A stretch of DNA of 64,000 nucleotides from Oceanihabitans iliipiscarium. GTDB lineage: Bacteria; Bacteroidota; Bacteroidia; Flavobacteriales; Flavobacteriaceae. The notes under the pieces are model-generated. The model did not search any database, was not told the origin of the DNA, and saw only the letters and a list, made by a program, of their open reading frames with translations. Numbering within the stretch: the stretch's first letter is position 1; every line of letters starts with the position of its first letter. This document shows positions 51,401 through 61,300 of the stretch, piece by piece. Both the position numbers and the translations under genes were made by a program. The stretch covers positions 806,001 to 870,000 of the forward strand of contig NZ_JBHUOV010000001.1 in assembly GCF_042686125.1 (NCBI RefSeq). Direction: 5' to 3'.

Positions 51401-51879
51401 AAATCTAACTCACTATTTAAGACCGAGTTTTGGTTATTCCCTATAATGACACCACGAGAAATACTTCCAGAAGTGTTTAAACCATCAAAAGGCGTGAATG
51501 TTTTTGCCTCACTAGATTGCTGAATTTTATATAATTGCTGAAGATTGTCTGTGTTTTCTACAATGATTTTATCATCAAGTTGTTTATAGGTTTTAGTTAA
51601 AAACTTAGGGTAACTCAAATAGTTGATAATAACTGAATCACTATCTATAGGCTTTTTTAAAGTTATAATCGCTTTAGCAAAATCTACCGAATAATAAGTT
51701 GAGTCTATAGAAGAATTATCTTTTCTTTTTAAAATAAAATAAGCCGAATTAATACTTACGCTATCTATAGCAATAGTATCTTGCACAACAACTATTTTAG
51801 TTTTGTAATTAGAGTCTTGGTCTTGTGCAAATGCAGTAAAACCAATCAGAAAAATAAAAAGAAAGTATATAAACTTCAT
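48445..51879 (-). CDS. Very large outer-membrane beta-barrel protein, unknown function
   Basis: A 1144-residue protein with signal peptide (about 1-19, ending AFAQ). About 100 N-terminal residues form a periplasmic-looking domain, and from about 130 onward the chain is made of long amphipathic strands up to the terminal LKAYF, so a large barrel is probable. The segment GVIIGNNQNSVLNSEL with SDKVSLRASIQDANIPL recalls the SprA/Sov translocon family in style, but the length is less than half of SprA. No TonB box or plug is seen. It could be an assembly or transport channel; this remains open. Confidence 0.75.
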   Translation of the reverse strand: MKFIYFLFIFLIGFTAFAQDQDSNYKTKIVVVQDTIAIDSVSINSAYFILKRKDNSSIDSTYYSVDFAKAIITLKKPIDSDSVIINYLSYPKFLTKTYKQLDDKIIVENTDNLQQLYKIQQSSEAKTFTPFDGLNTSGSISRGVIIGNNQNSVLNSELDLQITGKLSDKVSLRASIQDANIPLQESGYSQRLDEFDQVFVELFSDHWKIRAGDVDLENSQSHFANFSKRVQGLSLQATLNHSESKTNLFAAGAIVRGQFTSSQFTAQEGNQGPYKLRGPSGELFVLVVSGSETVYVNGITLERGENKDYIINYNAGEIIFNSTFPITSEMRITVDYQFSERNYSRLVVYGGGNYDSEKLKLGVSVYSENDAKNNPLQQNLSTEQVDILANAGDDQSLMTAPSATPETYNENRILYKKELISGVEAFVFSNDADDELFSVRFSLVGDNQGNYIISNVNAITTIYEYVEPIAGIPQGNYEPIVQLIAPNKLQIAVLNGSYLPTEKTNIDFEVAGSKNDLNLFSNIDDDNNDGFAAKLKVEQSIIKKDSLWNLNAFVDTQYIQENFRTIERLYNAEFIRDWNIEQTNTNQNVINNGNQILFTSGVQALHHDKGIARYQFEYLNYSENFNGSRHVLLGDLRLKKWQIHSNSSVLNAESNVNTSTFLRSYNSIIYSLKKGWVGTKLAMENNEQKDKVTDAFTALSQRFKSYEIFTGIGDSTKVFAEVGYKHRVNDSLVDTNLQKVNTSNTYYLDSRIIQNNNTNLSLYANYRTLNNEDESLDNEESLNSRIQFSQKLFKQIVHWNTIYETNSGSLAQQEFTYVEVEPGQGAYTWIDYNNNGIQELEEFEIAQFADQGTYIRVLLPNQVFVKTHQNRLSQTLTINPQQWSTEDNKSKKFWSHFYNQTSYLIDRKQKRQGSSFNLNPFKDDEDQQLGLQSNFRNVLFFNRGKQRYTTSYTFLTNSTKNLLSIGSIGSKSKSHQLLFNHKFATHWLINFLTSFNTNESLSENFTSKNFNLDETQFNPKLSYLFNDNARFDVFYQFTNKENTIDNFETLEQQKYGASFTFSSKQQMAISGEFNYFSNTFTGNANTPVAYQMLEGLQPGKNYTWTVLAQKKLTKYLDLNLNYFGRKTETSKTIHTGTIQLKAYF

Positions 51880-52001
51880 GCGATACTAAAACTACAAATT
51901 ACCTAAAATATTTTGTTGATAGTTTTTTGTTAAAAGGACTTTAAAATTATAGTGTAAATGTAAAGCATTATTTATTTTAGCTGAAATTCAAACCGAACAA
52001 T

Positions 52002-52763
52002 ATGCAAATCATTTCATATAATGTTAATGGCATTCGCGCAGCAGTAAACAAAGGCTTTGCAGATTGGCTTAAAGCAGCTAACCCAGACGTAATTTGTTTG
52101 CAGGAAATAAAAGCGATGGAAGAGCAGCTCGATTTAAATATATTTATTGAAGCTGGATATACTTATAACTATTGGTTTTCTGCTCAAAAAAAAGGCTATA
52201 GTGGTGTTACTATATTAAGTAAAACGAAACCAAATCATATTGAATATGGCACAGGAATTGAATCTATGGATGTTGAAGGCCGAAACCTTCGTGTCGATTT
52301 TGACGGTGTTTCAATAATGAGTTTGTATTTGCCTTCTGGAACTAACGATTTAAGATTACAACATAAGCTAGATTATATGGCAATGTTTCAAGATTATATT
52401 AATGCATTAAAAAAAGATATTCCTAATCTTATCATTTGTGGCGATTATAATATTTGCCATGAAGAAATTGATATTCATAATCCTAAAATGAAAAATGTTT
52501 CAGGATTTTTACCTGTAGAACGTGAATGGATTGGGCGGTTTATAGATAGCGGATTTATTGACGCATTTAGATATTTACATCCTACAAAACAAGAGTATAG
52601 TTGGTGGAGTTATCGCGCCAATGCAAGAGCAAATAATAAAGGCTGGCGACTAGACTATACGATGGTTTCAAACCCTTTACAAGAAAAAATAAAACGAAGC
52701 GTTATCCTTCAAGAAGCGGTCCATAGTGATCACTGCCCAGTTTTAGTCGAAATAGAAAATTAA
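52002..52763 (+). CDS. xth: Exodeoxyribonuclease III
   Basis: Mg2+-dependent AP endonuclease and 3'-5' exonuclease of base-excision repair. The 253-residue protein has the endonuclease/exonuclease/phosphatase blocks SYNVNGIRAA, CLQEIKAME, GDYNICHEEIDIHN, the RLDY(T)MVS segment and the closing HSDHCPV with catalytic Asp-His. It is divergent from the large barrel gene and followed by the OmpA-type gene after 24 bases. Confidence 0.96.
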   Translation: MQIISYNVNGIRAAVNKGFADWLKAANPDVICLQEIKAMEEQLDLNIFIEAGYTYNYWFSAQKKGYSGVTILSKTKPNHIEYGTGIESMDVEGRNLRVDFDGVSIMSLYLPSGTNDLRLQHKLDYMAMFQDYINALKKDIPNLIICGDYNICHEEIDIHNPKMKNVSGFLPVEREWIGRFIDSGFIDAFRYLHPTKQEYSWWSYRANARANNKGWRLDYTMVSNPLQEKIKRSVILQEAVHSDHCPVLVEIEN

Positions 52764-52787
52764 TAAACCTCAAATCAAAATTATAGA

Positions 52788-53744
52788 ATGAAAAAAATTT
52801 CAATTTTAGTCCTAGTAACACTTATAAGTGCTTCATGTGTATCGCCAAAAGTGTATAAAGATTTAGAAAGTAAGTATGCGTATCTAAAAAAAGAAAACCG
52901 TAAGCTTTCTGACGAAAATGAAGCCTTATTAAATGCTAAAAACAAAACACAAAATGAATTAGATAAACTGCAAAACGACTATAATGAAGCCGTTGCTAAT
53001 CGCGATAAATACCAAGCAGATTATAATGCCGCTAAAACCAATCTAGCTAATTTAAAAGCATCATACGATGCGCTTGAGAAAAACAGTTCAGCATCTATAG
53101 CAGAGAACTCAAGAAAAAACAGAGAACTGTTAGCACAATTAGAAGCTAAAGAACAAGCACTTGCGGCAGAAAATTCTAGATTAGAAAATCTAAAAAAGGA
53201 ACTAGAAGAACGTTCAAATCGAGTAGCCGAATTAGAACATACAATTGCCGCCAAAGACGCAGCGATGACACAATTAAAAAATGCAATTTCTAAAGCACTC
53301 ACAGATTTTGAAGGCAAAGGCTTAACTGTAGAACAACGTGACGGCAAAGTATATGTGTCTATGGAAAACAAACTTTTATTTGAATCTGGTAGCTGGGCTG
53401 TTGGTACACAAGGAAAAAAAGCGGTTCAACAATTAGGAACCGTACTTGGGGATAATCCAGAAATTGCCGTTTTAATTGAAGGTCATACAGATAATGTTCC
53501 TTACACAGGAACTTCTCAAATCTCAGGAAATTGGGATTTATCCACTAAGCGCGCCACAGCTATAGTGAATATTTTACAGGAAAATCAGGCTATCAACCCA
53601 GAGAATTTAACAGCAGCTGGACGCGGCGAATTTTCGCCAATTGCGAGTAACGAAACCACAGAAGGCAAAGCAAAAAACCGTCGGATTGAAGTGATTTTAA
53701 CACCAAAACTTGATGAGGTCACTAAGCTTTTAAACGAGATATAA
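52788..53744 (+). CDS. OmpA-family lipoprotein with long coiled coil
   Basis: A 318-residue lipoprotein (Cys17, followed by VSPKVY without an acidic tag, so likely facing the periplasm). A coiled coil occupies about 25-165 and an OmpA-like peptidoglycan-binding domain about 195-310 (LIEGHTDNVPY, WDLSTKRATAIVNILQ, GRGEFSPIASN, NRRIEVILTPK). The protein would tie the outer membrane to the cell wall. It probably shares a transcript with xth. Confidence 0.93.
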   Translation: MKKISILVLVTLISASCVSPKVYKDLESKYAYLKKENRKLSDENEALLNAKNKTQNELDKLQNDYNEAVANRDKYQADYNAAKTNLANLKASYDALEKNSSASIAENSRKNRELLAQLEAKEQALAAENSRLENLKKELEERSNRVAELEHTIAAKDAAMTQLKNAISKALTDFEGKGLTVEQRDGKVYVSMENKLLFESGSWAVGTQGKKAVQQLGTVLGDNPEIAVLIEGHTDNVPYTGTSQISGNWDLSTKRATAIVNILQENQAINPENLTAAGRGEFSPIASNETTEGKAKNRRIEVILTPKLDEVTKLLNEI

Positions 53745-53951
53745 TTTTTTAGGGCGTTCCCTCTTTCGCTTTTAAAGCTTCAGAGGGCCGCGCTTTCACA
53801 AGTCGCTTTTTTATAAAAAGAGCTCCAACAAGTGTTCAATCGCTAACGCAACAAAACAATAATGGTTTTGTAAAGAAAAAGAAGGTTCTACTTATAAAAT
53901 TGATGAGTTGTGAGTTGAAAAGTTGTTAAGTTGTATGATAATATTTAATTT
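53745..53951. repeat. Intergenic repeat element and AGTTG repeats before the 8-base array
   Basis: First part of a 351-base gap without genes. At 53751-53787 a GGGCGTTCCCTCT-type sequence forms a stem (CCCTCT at 53759-53764 with AGAGGG at 53782-53787), similar to a common Bacteroidota intergenic element. At 53906-53933 four AGTTG copies occur at 7-8 base spacing. Confidence 0.5.
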
Positions 53952-54095
53952 CACCTAAACACCTAAACACCTAAACACCTAAACACCTAAACACCTAAAC
54001 ACCTAAACACCTAAACACCTAAACACCTAAACACCTAAACACCTAAACACCTAAACACCTAAACACCTAAACACCTAAACACCTAAACACCCAAA
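53952..54095 (+). repeat. Tandem array of eighteen 8-base units (CACCTAAA)
   Basis: Seventeen identical CACCTAAA units and a final CACCCAAA, together exactly 144 bases, end immediately before the ATG at 54096. Every reading frame of the array contains TAA, so it cannot be coding. Eight-base unit changes would alter spacing between upstream signals and the start codon. Confidence 0.95.
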
Positions 54096-55133
54096 ATGAA
54101 ATACACTACACTTCCAAATACCAATATTAAAGTCAGTAAATTGTGTCTAGGAACTATGACTTGGGGAAATCAAAACACCCAAGAAGAAGGGTTTGAACAA
54201 ATGAATTATGCTTTAGATCAAGGTATTAATTTTTTTGATACTGCAGAATTATATCCTGTTCCTGCAACAGCAGAAAAGTATGCAGATACAGAGCGTATCA
54301 TAGGACGATGGTTTAAAAAAACAGGAAATAGAGATAAAATTGTTTTAGGATCTAAAATTGCTGGAACTGGAGACTATACAGCACATATTAGAACCAATGG
54401 CTTTAGTCCAGAAGCAATAAAAGATGCAGTGAACCAAAGTTTAAAACGCTTGCAAACAGATTATATAGACTTATATCAATTGCATTGGCCAGAACGACAG
54501 ACTAATACTTTTGGAGTTCGTGACTATGCGCATGATTCCAACGAGCAATGGCAAGATAATTTTAATGAAATTCTACACACGCTTGATGGTGTAATTAAAG
54601 AAGGTAAAATACGTCAGATAGGAATTTCTAACGAGAAAGCTTGGGCAACAATGCGTTACTTAGAAGAATCAAAAATGAATAACTTACCACGAATGATAAC
54701 AATTCAAAATGCTTATTCATTATTAAATAGAGTTTTTGAAGGCGACATGGCAGAAATAGCGATTCGAGAAAATATTGGCTTACTCGCATATTCTCCTATG
54801 GCTTTTGGAGTGCTTTCAGGAAAGTATATAAAAGGGACTGCAGCAGAAAACTCAAGATTAAAACTTTTTCCTCGCTTTGCTCGATATAGTTCAAAGCAAT
54901 CTACTGAAGCTACAAAGCAATATTTAAAAATTGCAGAAGCAAACAATATGAGTTTAGCGCAAATGGCCTTGGCATTTGTGACACAACAACCATTTGTAAC
55001 CAGTAATATCATTGGTGCAACGACTATGTCGCAATTGAAAGAAAATATAAATAGTATTGCAATAGAACTAGACGATAACTTAATAAATAGTATTAAATCT
55101 GTTCATAATACCATTCCTAACCCTGCGCCTTAG
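54096..55133 (+). CDS. tas: Aldo/keto reductase, Tas-like
   Basis: A 345-residue NADPH-dependent aldo/keto reductase. The closest match I know is E. coli Tas (346 residues): shared landmarks are GINFFDTAELYPVP, KRLQTDYIDLYQLHWPERQTN, GKIRQIGISNE, PYSLLNR-type AYSLLNRVFE and ATTMSQLKENI, with the typical NPAP ending. The catalytic Asp, Tyr, Lys and His are in DTAELY, LGSKI and LHW. Tas substrates are not settled. The ATG follows the 18-copy array with no leader of its own, so expression may depend on array length. Confidence 0.93.
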   Translation: MKYTTLPNTNIKVSKLCLGTMTWGNQNTQEEGFEQMNYALDQGINFFDTAELYPVPATAEKYADTERIIGRWFKKTGNRDKIVLGSKIAGTGDYTAHIRTNGFSPEAIKDAVNQSLKRLQTDYIDLYQLHWPERQTNTFGVRDYAHDSNEQWQDNFNEILHTLDGVIKEGKIRQIGISNEKAWATMRYLEESKMNNLPRMITIQNAYSLLNRVFEGDMAEIAIRENIGLLAYSPMAFGVLSGKYIKGTAAENSRLKLFPRFARYSSKQSTEATKQYLKIAEANNMSLAQMALAFVTQQPFVTSNIIGATTMSQLKENINSIAIELDDNLINSIKSVHNTIPNPAP

Positions 55134-55156
55134 GCTCTCTTTTTTTTCAAACTAAC

Positions 55157-55180
55157 AAATGTTAATTTTTATTAACATTT
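55157..55180. terminator. Perfect 10-base inverted repeat after the reductase gene
   Basis: AAATGTTAAT at 55157-55166 pairs with ATTAACATTT at 55171-55180 around TTTT. It follows the reductase stop by 24 bases and may be a weak terminator or an operator upstream of the adhesin gene. Confidence 0.5.
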
Positions 55181-55262
55181 TGTCGTTGATAAGTGCATTT
55201 AGTCTATTAAAGCACAGTTAATTTATTAAGCATAATCTTTTTTTATAATTTAGGTTTTTAAA

Positions 55263-55288
55263 AATATTACCAGCCTTTTGGTAATATT
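55263..55288. promoter_or_regulatory. Perfect 10-base inverted repeat upstream of the giant adhesin
   Basis: AATATTACCA at 55263-55272 pairs with TGGTAATATT at 55279-55288 around GCCTTT. It lies about 100 bases before the adhesin start in a long AT-rich leader and has no T-tract, so an operator or mRNA structure is more likely than a terminator. Confidence 0.5.
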
Positions 55289-55390
55289 ATAATAAGCAAA
55301 TTAAACTCCCCATAATAATTTGTTTTTTAGTGCATTAACCTAAAATTAATAATTAAAAAAAATTTTTAATAACTAACCTTATTTAATAAA

Positions 55391-58300
55391 ATGAAAAAAA
55401 TTACACTTTCTCTTCTATTTGGGTTTATGTCTTTAGTCGGATTTTCTCAAGTAGGATTAGTAGAAAATTTTGATGGAGGACTAGTATTACCAGCTGGTTG
55501 GACATCAGATCCAGGAGATTATTTTGGTGCAGTAGTGCAAGTTTGTGATGGTTTTTCACAACGTGTTAATTTAGATTTAAATAACGACACGGCACATTTA
55601 ACTTCACCAAACATTGTTGGTCAATCTAATGGTACCGACTTAACTATTGCTTTCGATTATAAAGTTGTTGATTGGTCTGAAGCTATAGATGCAACAGCAC
55701 CAGGATGGGGACAAATGACGATTCAGTACTCTACAAATGATGGAGGTGTTTGGATTGATGTTGAGGTGATTGATGATGACAATCATGTCACTTCTGATAC
55801 CTGTGCAAATTGGACAACTATAGTTCCAGCTGCAAGCTTGCCAATTGGCTCGGACTTTAAATTACGAATTGATGCTGAGTGGGAAGCAGGTTCTTATTAT
55901 ATTTATTTAGATAATATTTCTGCAACTCAAGTTGTTGTCGGTCCACCATCTTGTGTCAATTTAATTGCACCAACTGATGGAAGTACAGGAGTGTCAATAA
56001 ATTCAGATTTAGAATGGAGTGCCGCAACAAATATCCCTACAGGATACACTGTAGTTGTTGGAACAACATCTGGAGGTACAGATATAGCAGACAATGTTAA
56101 TGCAGGACTTTCTACAACTTATGACTTGCCAACTTTAGAATACTCAACTACATATTATGTAAGTGTTATTCCTTTTAATGCAAATGGTCCAGCGATAGAT
56201 TGCCCAGAATGGTCATTCACTACAGGAGCAGATCCAAATGCACCAGTAGACTGTGCTGCAGGTACACCAATTAATACAGTGTACTGTTATGACAATAATG
56301 ATACAATGACTTGGAATTTTCAAAGTTCAGATGGTTCGCCATTGAATATTTTCTTTAATGCAGGTCAATTTGAAACTTGCTGTGACGATATTACTATTTA
56401 TGATGGTATAGATGATACTGGAACGATATTATTTAGTGATGGCTTAGCCGATATGACTGGTGTTTCACATATTGCACTATCTGGCTTCTTATATGTTGAA
56501 CTTAATAGCGATGTTTCGCAAAGTTGTGCATCTAATGCATTTATTCCTTTAGATTTTGATGTGTCTTGTGTAGATACAACAGCTTTACCAAATTGTAATG
56601 CTGCTTTAATATCTCCAGCGAATGGTGCTCTAGATGTTGGGGTAAATGAAGATTTAACTTGGAGCCCAGCGTCAATTTTAGTTACTGGATATTTTGTGTC
56701 TATTGGTACAACTCCAGGAGGTACAGATGTTGCAGACAATGTTGATGTAGGATTAGCTACAACTTACGATCCAGGAACTTTAGATTATGAAACAGATTAT
56801 TATGTAACCATCACACCATATAATGATAACGGTTCAGCAATTAACTGTAATGAAGAAAGCTTTACAACTAGAGATGATCCAAATCAAATAGTCGATTGCT
56901 CTATTAACGAAGTGATTAACACTGTATTTTGCTATGAAAATGGCGACAATACTTTTTTAGAATTATTTAACTTTCAAAGTTCAGATGGATCACCACTATC
57001 AATAGTTTTTAATTCAGGATACCTTGAAGATTGTTGTGATTTTATCCAAATTCTAGACTCAGATGGATCAACTATATTTTTAAGTGATACAACTCTTGGT
57101 AATGACCTTACAGGATTATCATTTATAACAACTGGCGATTCTTTAACGATCTTATTAGATGCAGATACAAGTGTAAGTTGTGGTAGTACTGGAAATGCAC
57201 CTTGGGATTTTGATGTCTCTTGTGTTGACACAACTCAACTACCAAACTGTAATGCAGTTTTAACAGCACCTTTAGATGGAGATATAGGCATAAATGAAAA
57301 TGATGACATTAACTGGTCACCTGCCACTATTTTGGTTACTGGATATTTTGTATCTATTGGAACAACTCCAGGAGGTACGGATATTGCAGATAATGTTGAT
57401 GTAGGTAATGTAACTACATACGACCCAGGAACTTTAGATTATGAAACAACATATTATGTAACTATTACACCTTATAACGATAATGGTTCTGCAACTGGTT
57501 GTATAGAAGAAAGCTTTACCACTAGACCTGATCCAAATCAAATAGTCGATTGCTCTATTAACGAAGTGATTAACACTGTGTTTTGTTATGAAAATGGCGA
57601 CAATACTTTTATAGAATTATTTAACTTTCAGAGTTCAGATGGATCACCATTATCAATATTTTTTAATTCAGGATACCTTGAAGATTGTTGCGACTTTATC
57701 CAAATTCTAGACTCAGATGGATCAACTATATTTTTAAGTGATACGACTCTTGATAATGATCTTACAGGCTTGTCGTTTGTAACAACTGGTGATTCTTTAA
57801 CAATCTTATTAGACGCAGATACAAGTGTAAGTTGTGGTAGTACTGGAAATGCACCTTGGGATTTTGATGTCTCTTGTGTAGATACAACAGCTATACCTAA
57901 CTGTAATGCATCTTTAACTTCACCATTAGATGGAGCTATAGATATTAATGAAAATGATGACCTAAACTGGACACCTGCTAGCGTTATAGTTACAGGTTAT
58001 TTTGTGTCTATTGGAACAACTCCAGGAGGTACAGATGTAGCAGATAATGTTGATGTAGGTAATGTATTAACTTATGATCCAGGAACTTTAGATTATGAAA
58101 CAACTTATTATGTAACCATTACACCTTATAACGATAATGGGCCAGCAACTGGATGTATAGAAGAAAGCTTTACAACCAGACCTGATCCTAATGTTATTGT
58201 TGATTGCGATAGTGGAGAAGTCGTTAATACTACGTACTGTTATGAAAATGGGGTTAATGATGTATTTGTTGAAATATTTAACTTTCAAAGCTCTAATGGT

Positions 58301-61300
58301 TATCCTCTAAATATTCTATTTAACTCAGGTGAAATCGAAGATTTTTGGGATTCTATACAAATCCTTGATGCAGATGGTTCATTGATTTATGAAGGAGATA
58401 ATGGTGGTGATTTAACTGGGTTGTCATTTACAACAACAGGAGACTCATTAACAATATTAATTGAATCTGATGGTGTTGGAAGTTGTCAAACTAGTGGATA
58501 TATTCCATGGGATTTCGATGTATGGTGTAGCTCATGTTTGCCTCAAACAGTAAGTTATAATACTATAGGCGATTGTGAAACCGATCCTGATAATCCAGAA
58601 TTTGTTGTGGAAGTAGATATTACAGATTTAGGTGATGCAACATCATTAACTATCACAGATGATCAAGGTAGTGCACCACAAACAACTACAACTACTGGAG
58701 TTATTGTTTTCGGACCTTATGCCGCGAATACTGTAGTTGTTGTAACTACTGAAAATACGGATGACGCAAATTGCGTAAATGTGAGTAGTGGACTAACGTT
58801 TATTTGTCCTCCACCACCAAATCCATGTTCTATTATATATGCAGGTGAAGATGCAACTGTAGATTGTGATGATACTGCAACAGATTTAACAGCAAACTTT
58901 CATTTGTTTGGGCAAGATACGAGTACTTATATTATTAATGGTCTTGAAACCTGTCCTACACCTGTAACAGTTGGTGGTACACCAACCAGCCTTAATATAG
59001 ATGACACATGGTCTGAAGTATTAGAAATTGGCTTTGAGTTTTGTTTCTTTGGAGATGTTTATAGTCAAATCCTTGTCGGTTCTAATGGAGTCTTATCTTT
59101 TGAAATAGGAAACGCAGGAGGATTTAACGATTGGGGATTTAATGATCCTTTACCAAATAATACAGATGATGCTTTAGCTCAGGGACAAATATTTGGCGTT
59201 GGTCATGATATAGACCCTAGTGTATGTGGTGACATTAATTATTTAGTTGTAGGTTCTGCGCCTTATAGACAGTTTGTAGTTAACTACACTAATGTATGCC
59301 ATTTTAGCTGTAATGAATTAATGTCTAGTAGTCAGATAATTTTATATGAATCATCAAATAATATAGATATTAATGTTTTTGATAAACCAACCTGCCCAGG
59401 ATGGAATAATGGAAATGCAGTGATTGGTGTTCAAAATGTTGCTGGAACTGAAGCTTTTACAGCTCCTGGTAGAAATACAGGAAGCTGGTCTATAACAGAG
59501 CCTGAATCATGGCGCTTTGCACCTTCTGAAGGGACACCTCTTTATACTTTTGAATGGTTTGATGGAGCGACTTCCTTAGGTAATACCGAAACAATTACTG
59601 TTGAACCAACTGTAACAACAACGTATACTGCGTCTGTAACATATGAACTATGTACTGGAGGAACAGCGACAATAACTGATGATGTTGTTGTTGAAGTTTT
59701 AGGTGATGGATCTGATGATGCTTCATTTACTTTAACACCAACATGCGATGGAGCGACAGCTACCATTACTGGAACACCTGGTGGAACATTTGATTTTGAC
59801 CCAGCTCCTGCAGATGCAGCAACGATAGACCCAGATACAGGAACAATAACTGGAGGAACTCCAGGTGAAACATATAGTGTTCAATATGTTGTTTCAGCGT
59901 CTTCTACTTGCCCAGCGGCTAGTACAGAGACTGTAACTGTATTGCCTGAAGATGACTCATCATTTACAGTATCACCAGCATGTGATGGAGGTACTGCAAC
60001 AGTCACAGGTGTGCCTGGTGGAACATTTGCATTTAATCCAGTGCCAGCTGATGGGGCCGTAATAGACCCAGATACAGGAACTGTAACTGGAGGAACTCCA
60101 GGTGCTTCATATACTATTGAGTACACGACTAACGGAACATGTCCAAGTACGTCAACCCAAACATTAAATACCCTTTTAGATGGAGGTGCATTTGTTGAAG
60201 ATTTTGGAACAGGAACAGATAGAGAACCAACACCGTATACAACTTACACATTCAATGGTGTAACACAAGTAGATGACGGAGAATATGCAATTAATAATAA
60301 TGCTTCCGATCTTAATACTGGATGGCATGACATGGAAGATCACACTGTTGGAGATACAGATGGTCTTATGTTTGTTGTCAATGCTTCCGCTGTAAGTGGG
60401 GAGTTTTATAGAAGATCAATATTTGTTACTGAAAATACAGAATACAATTTTAGTGCATGGATAACAACTGTATATGATACAGATACTTTCATTTGTCCAG
60501 GTACTGGAGTGCCTTCTAATGTGACGTTTAGAATTGAAGATGCTTCAGGGACGCTTATTTCAGATGTTAATACTGGAGATATTCAAAATGAAGCAAACCC
60601 TAATTGGCAAGAATTCCAGTTAACCTTTAATACCTTAACAAATACTGAGGTACAACTTGTTCTATTGAATCAAGGAGCTAGTGGTTGTGGAAATGATTTA
60701 GCTATTGATGATATTAGCCTAACTCCTGTAGAACCAGTATTAACTTTTACTGCAGATTGTGATGGTGGAACTATTTCTGTAATGGGAGCAGCTGGAGGAA
60801 CCTTTGCATTAAACCCTGTACCAACAGATGGAGCGGTAATTGATTCATCTACTGGAACCATTACTGGAGGTACGGCAGGAGCTATGTATACTGTTGAATA
60901 TACATTACTTGGAGGTTGTTTAACAACAAGTTTAGATGTGACCTTATTACTAGAAGATGATGCTTCATTTACTATGACAGCAACATGTGATGGAGGTACT
61001 GCAACTATAACAGGAGATACAGGAGGAACATTTGCTTTTAATCCTGTGCCAACTGATGGTGCGATGATAGATTCATCTACAGGAACAGTAACTGCTGGAA
61101 CAGCAGGAACTACTTATACTGTGGAATATACTACTGGTGGAACCTGTTCTGCAACAAGTACGCAAACCGTAACGGCTCTACCAGAAGATGATGCGTCATT
61201 TACCATGACAGCAACTTGTGATGGTGGTACAGCTACAATAACTGGAGATTCTGGAGGAACGTTTACTTTTAATCCTGTACCAACTGATGGAGCAATGATA

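Noticed and set aside
53751..53818. Structured GC-rich segment considered as a tRNA or small RNA
   Set aside because: No cloverleaf, anticodon arm or T-loop can be drawn; it fits a degenerate intergenic repeat better.
53952..54095. Regular array considered as a CRISPR or telomere-like sequence
   Set aside because: There are no spacers and the unit is only eight bases, so it is a simple tandem repeat. Similarity of its complement to TTTAGG telomere repeats is only compositional and the site is internal.
56398..60861. Several minus-strand open frames inside the adhesin gene
   Set aside because: They recur with the repeat modules, have no plausible starts or domains, and are mirror frames of the Thr/Gly-rich coding strand.
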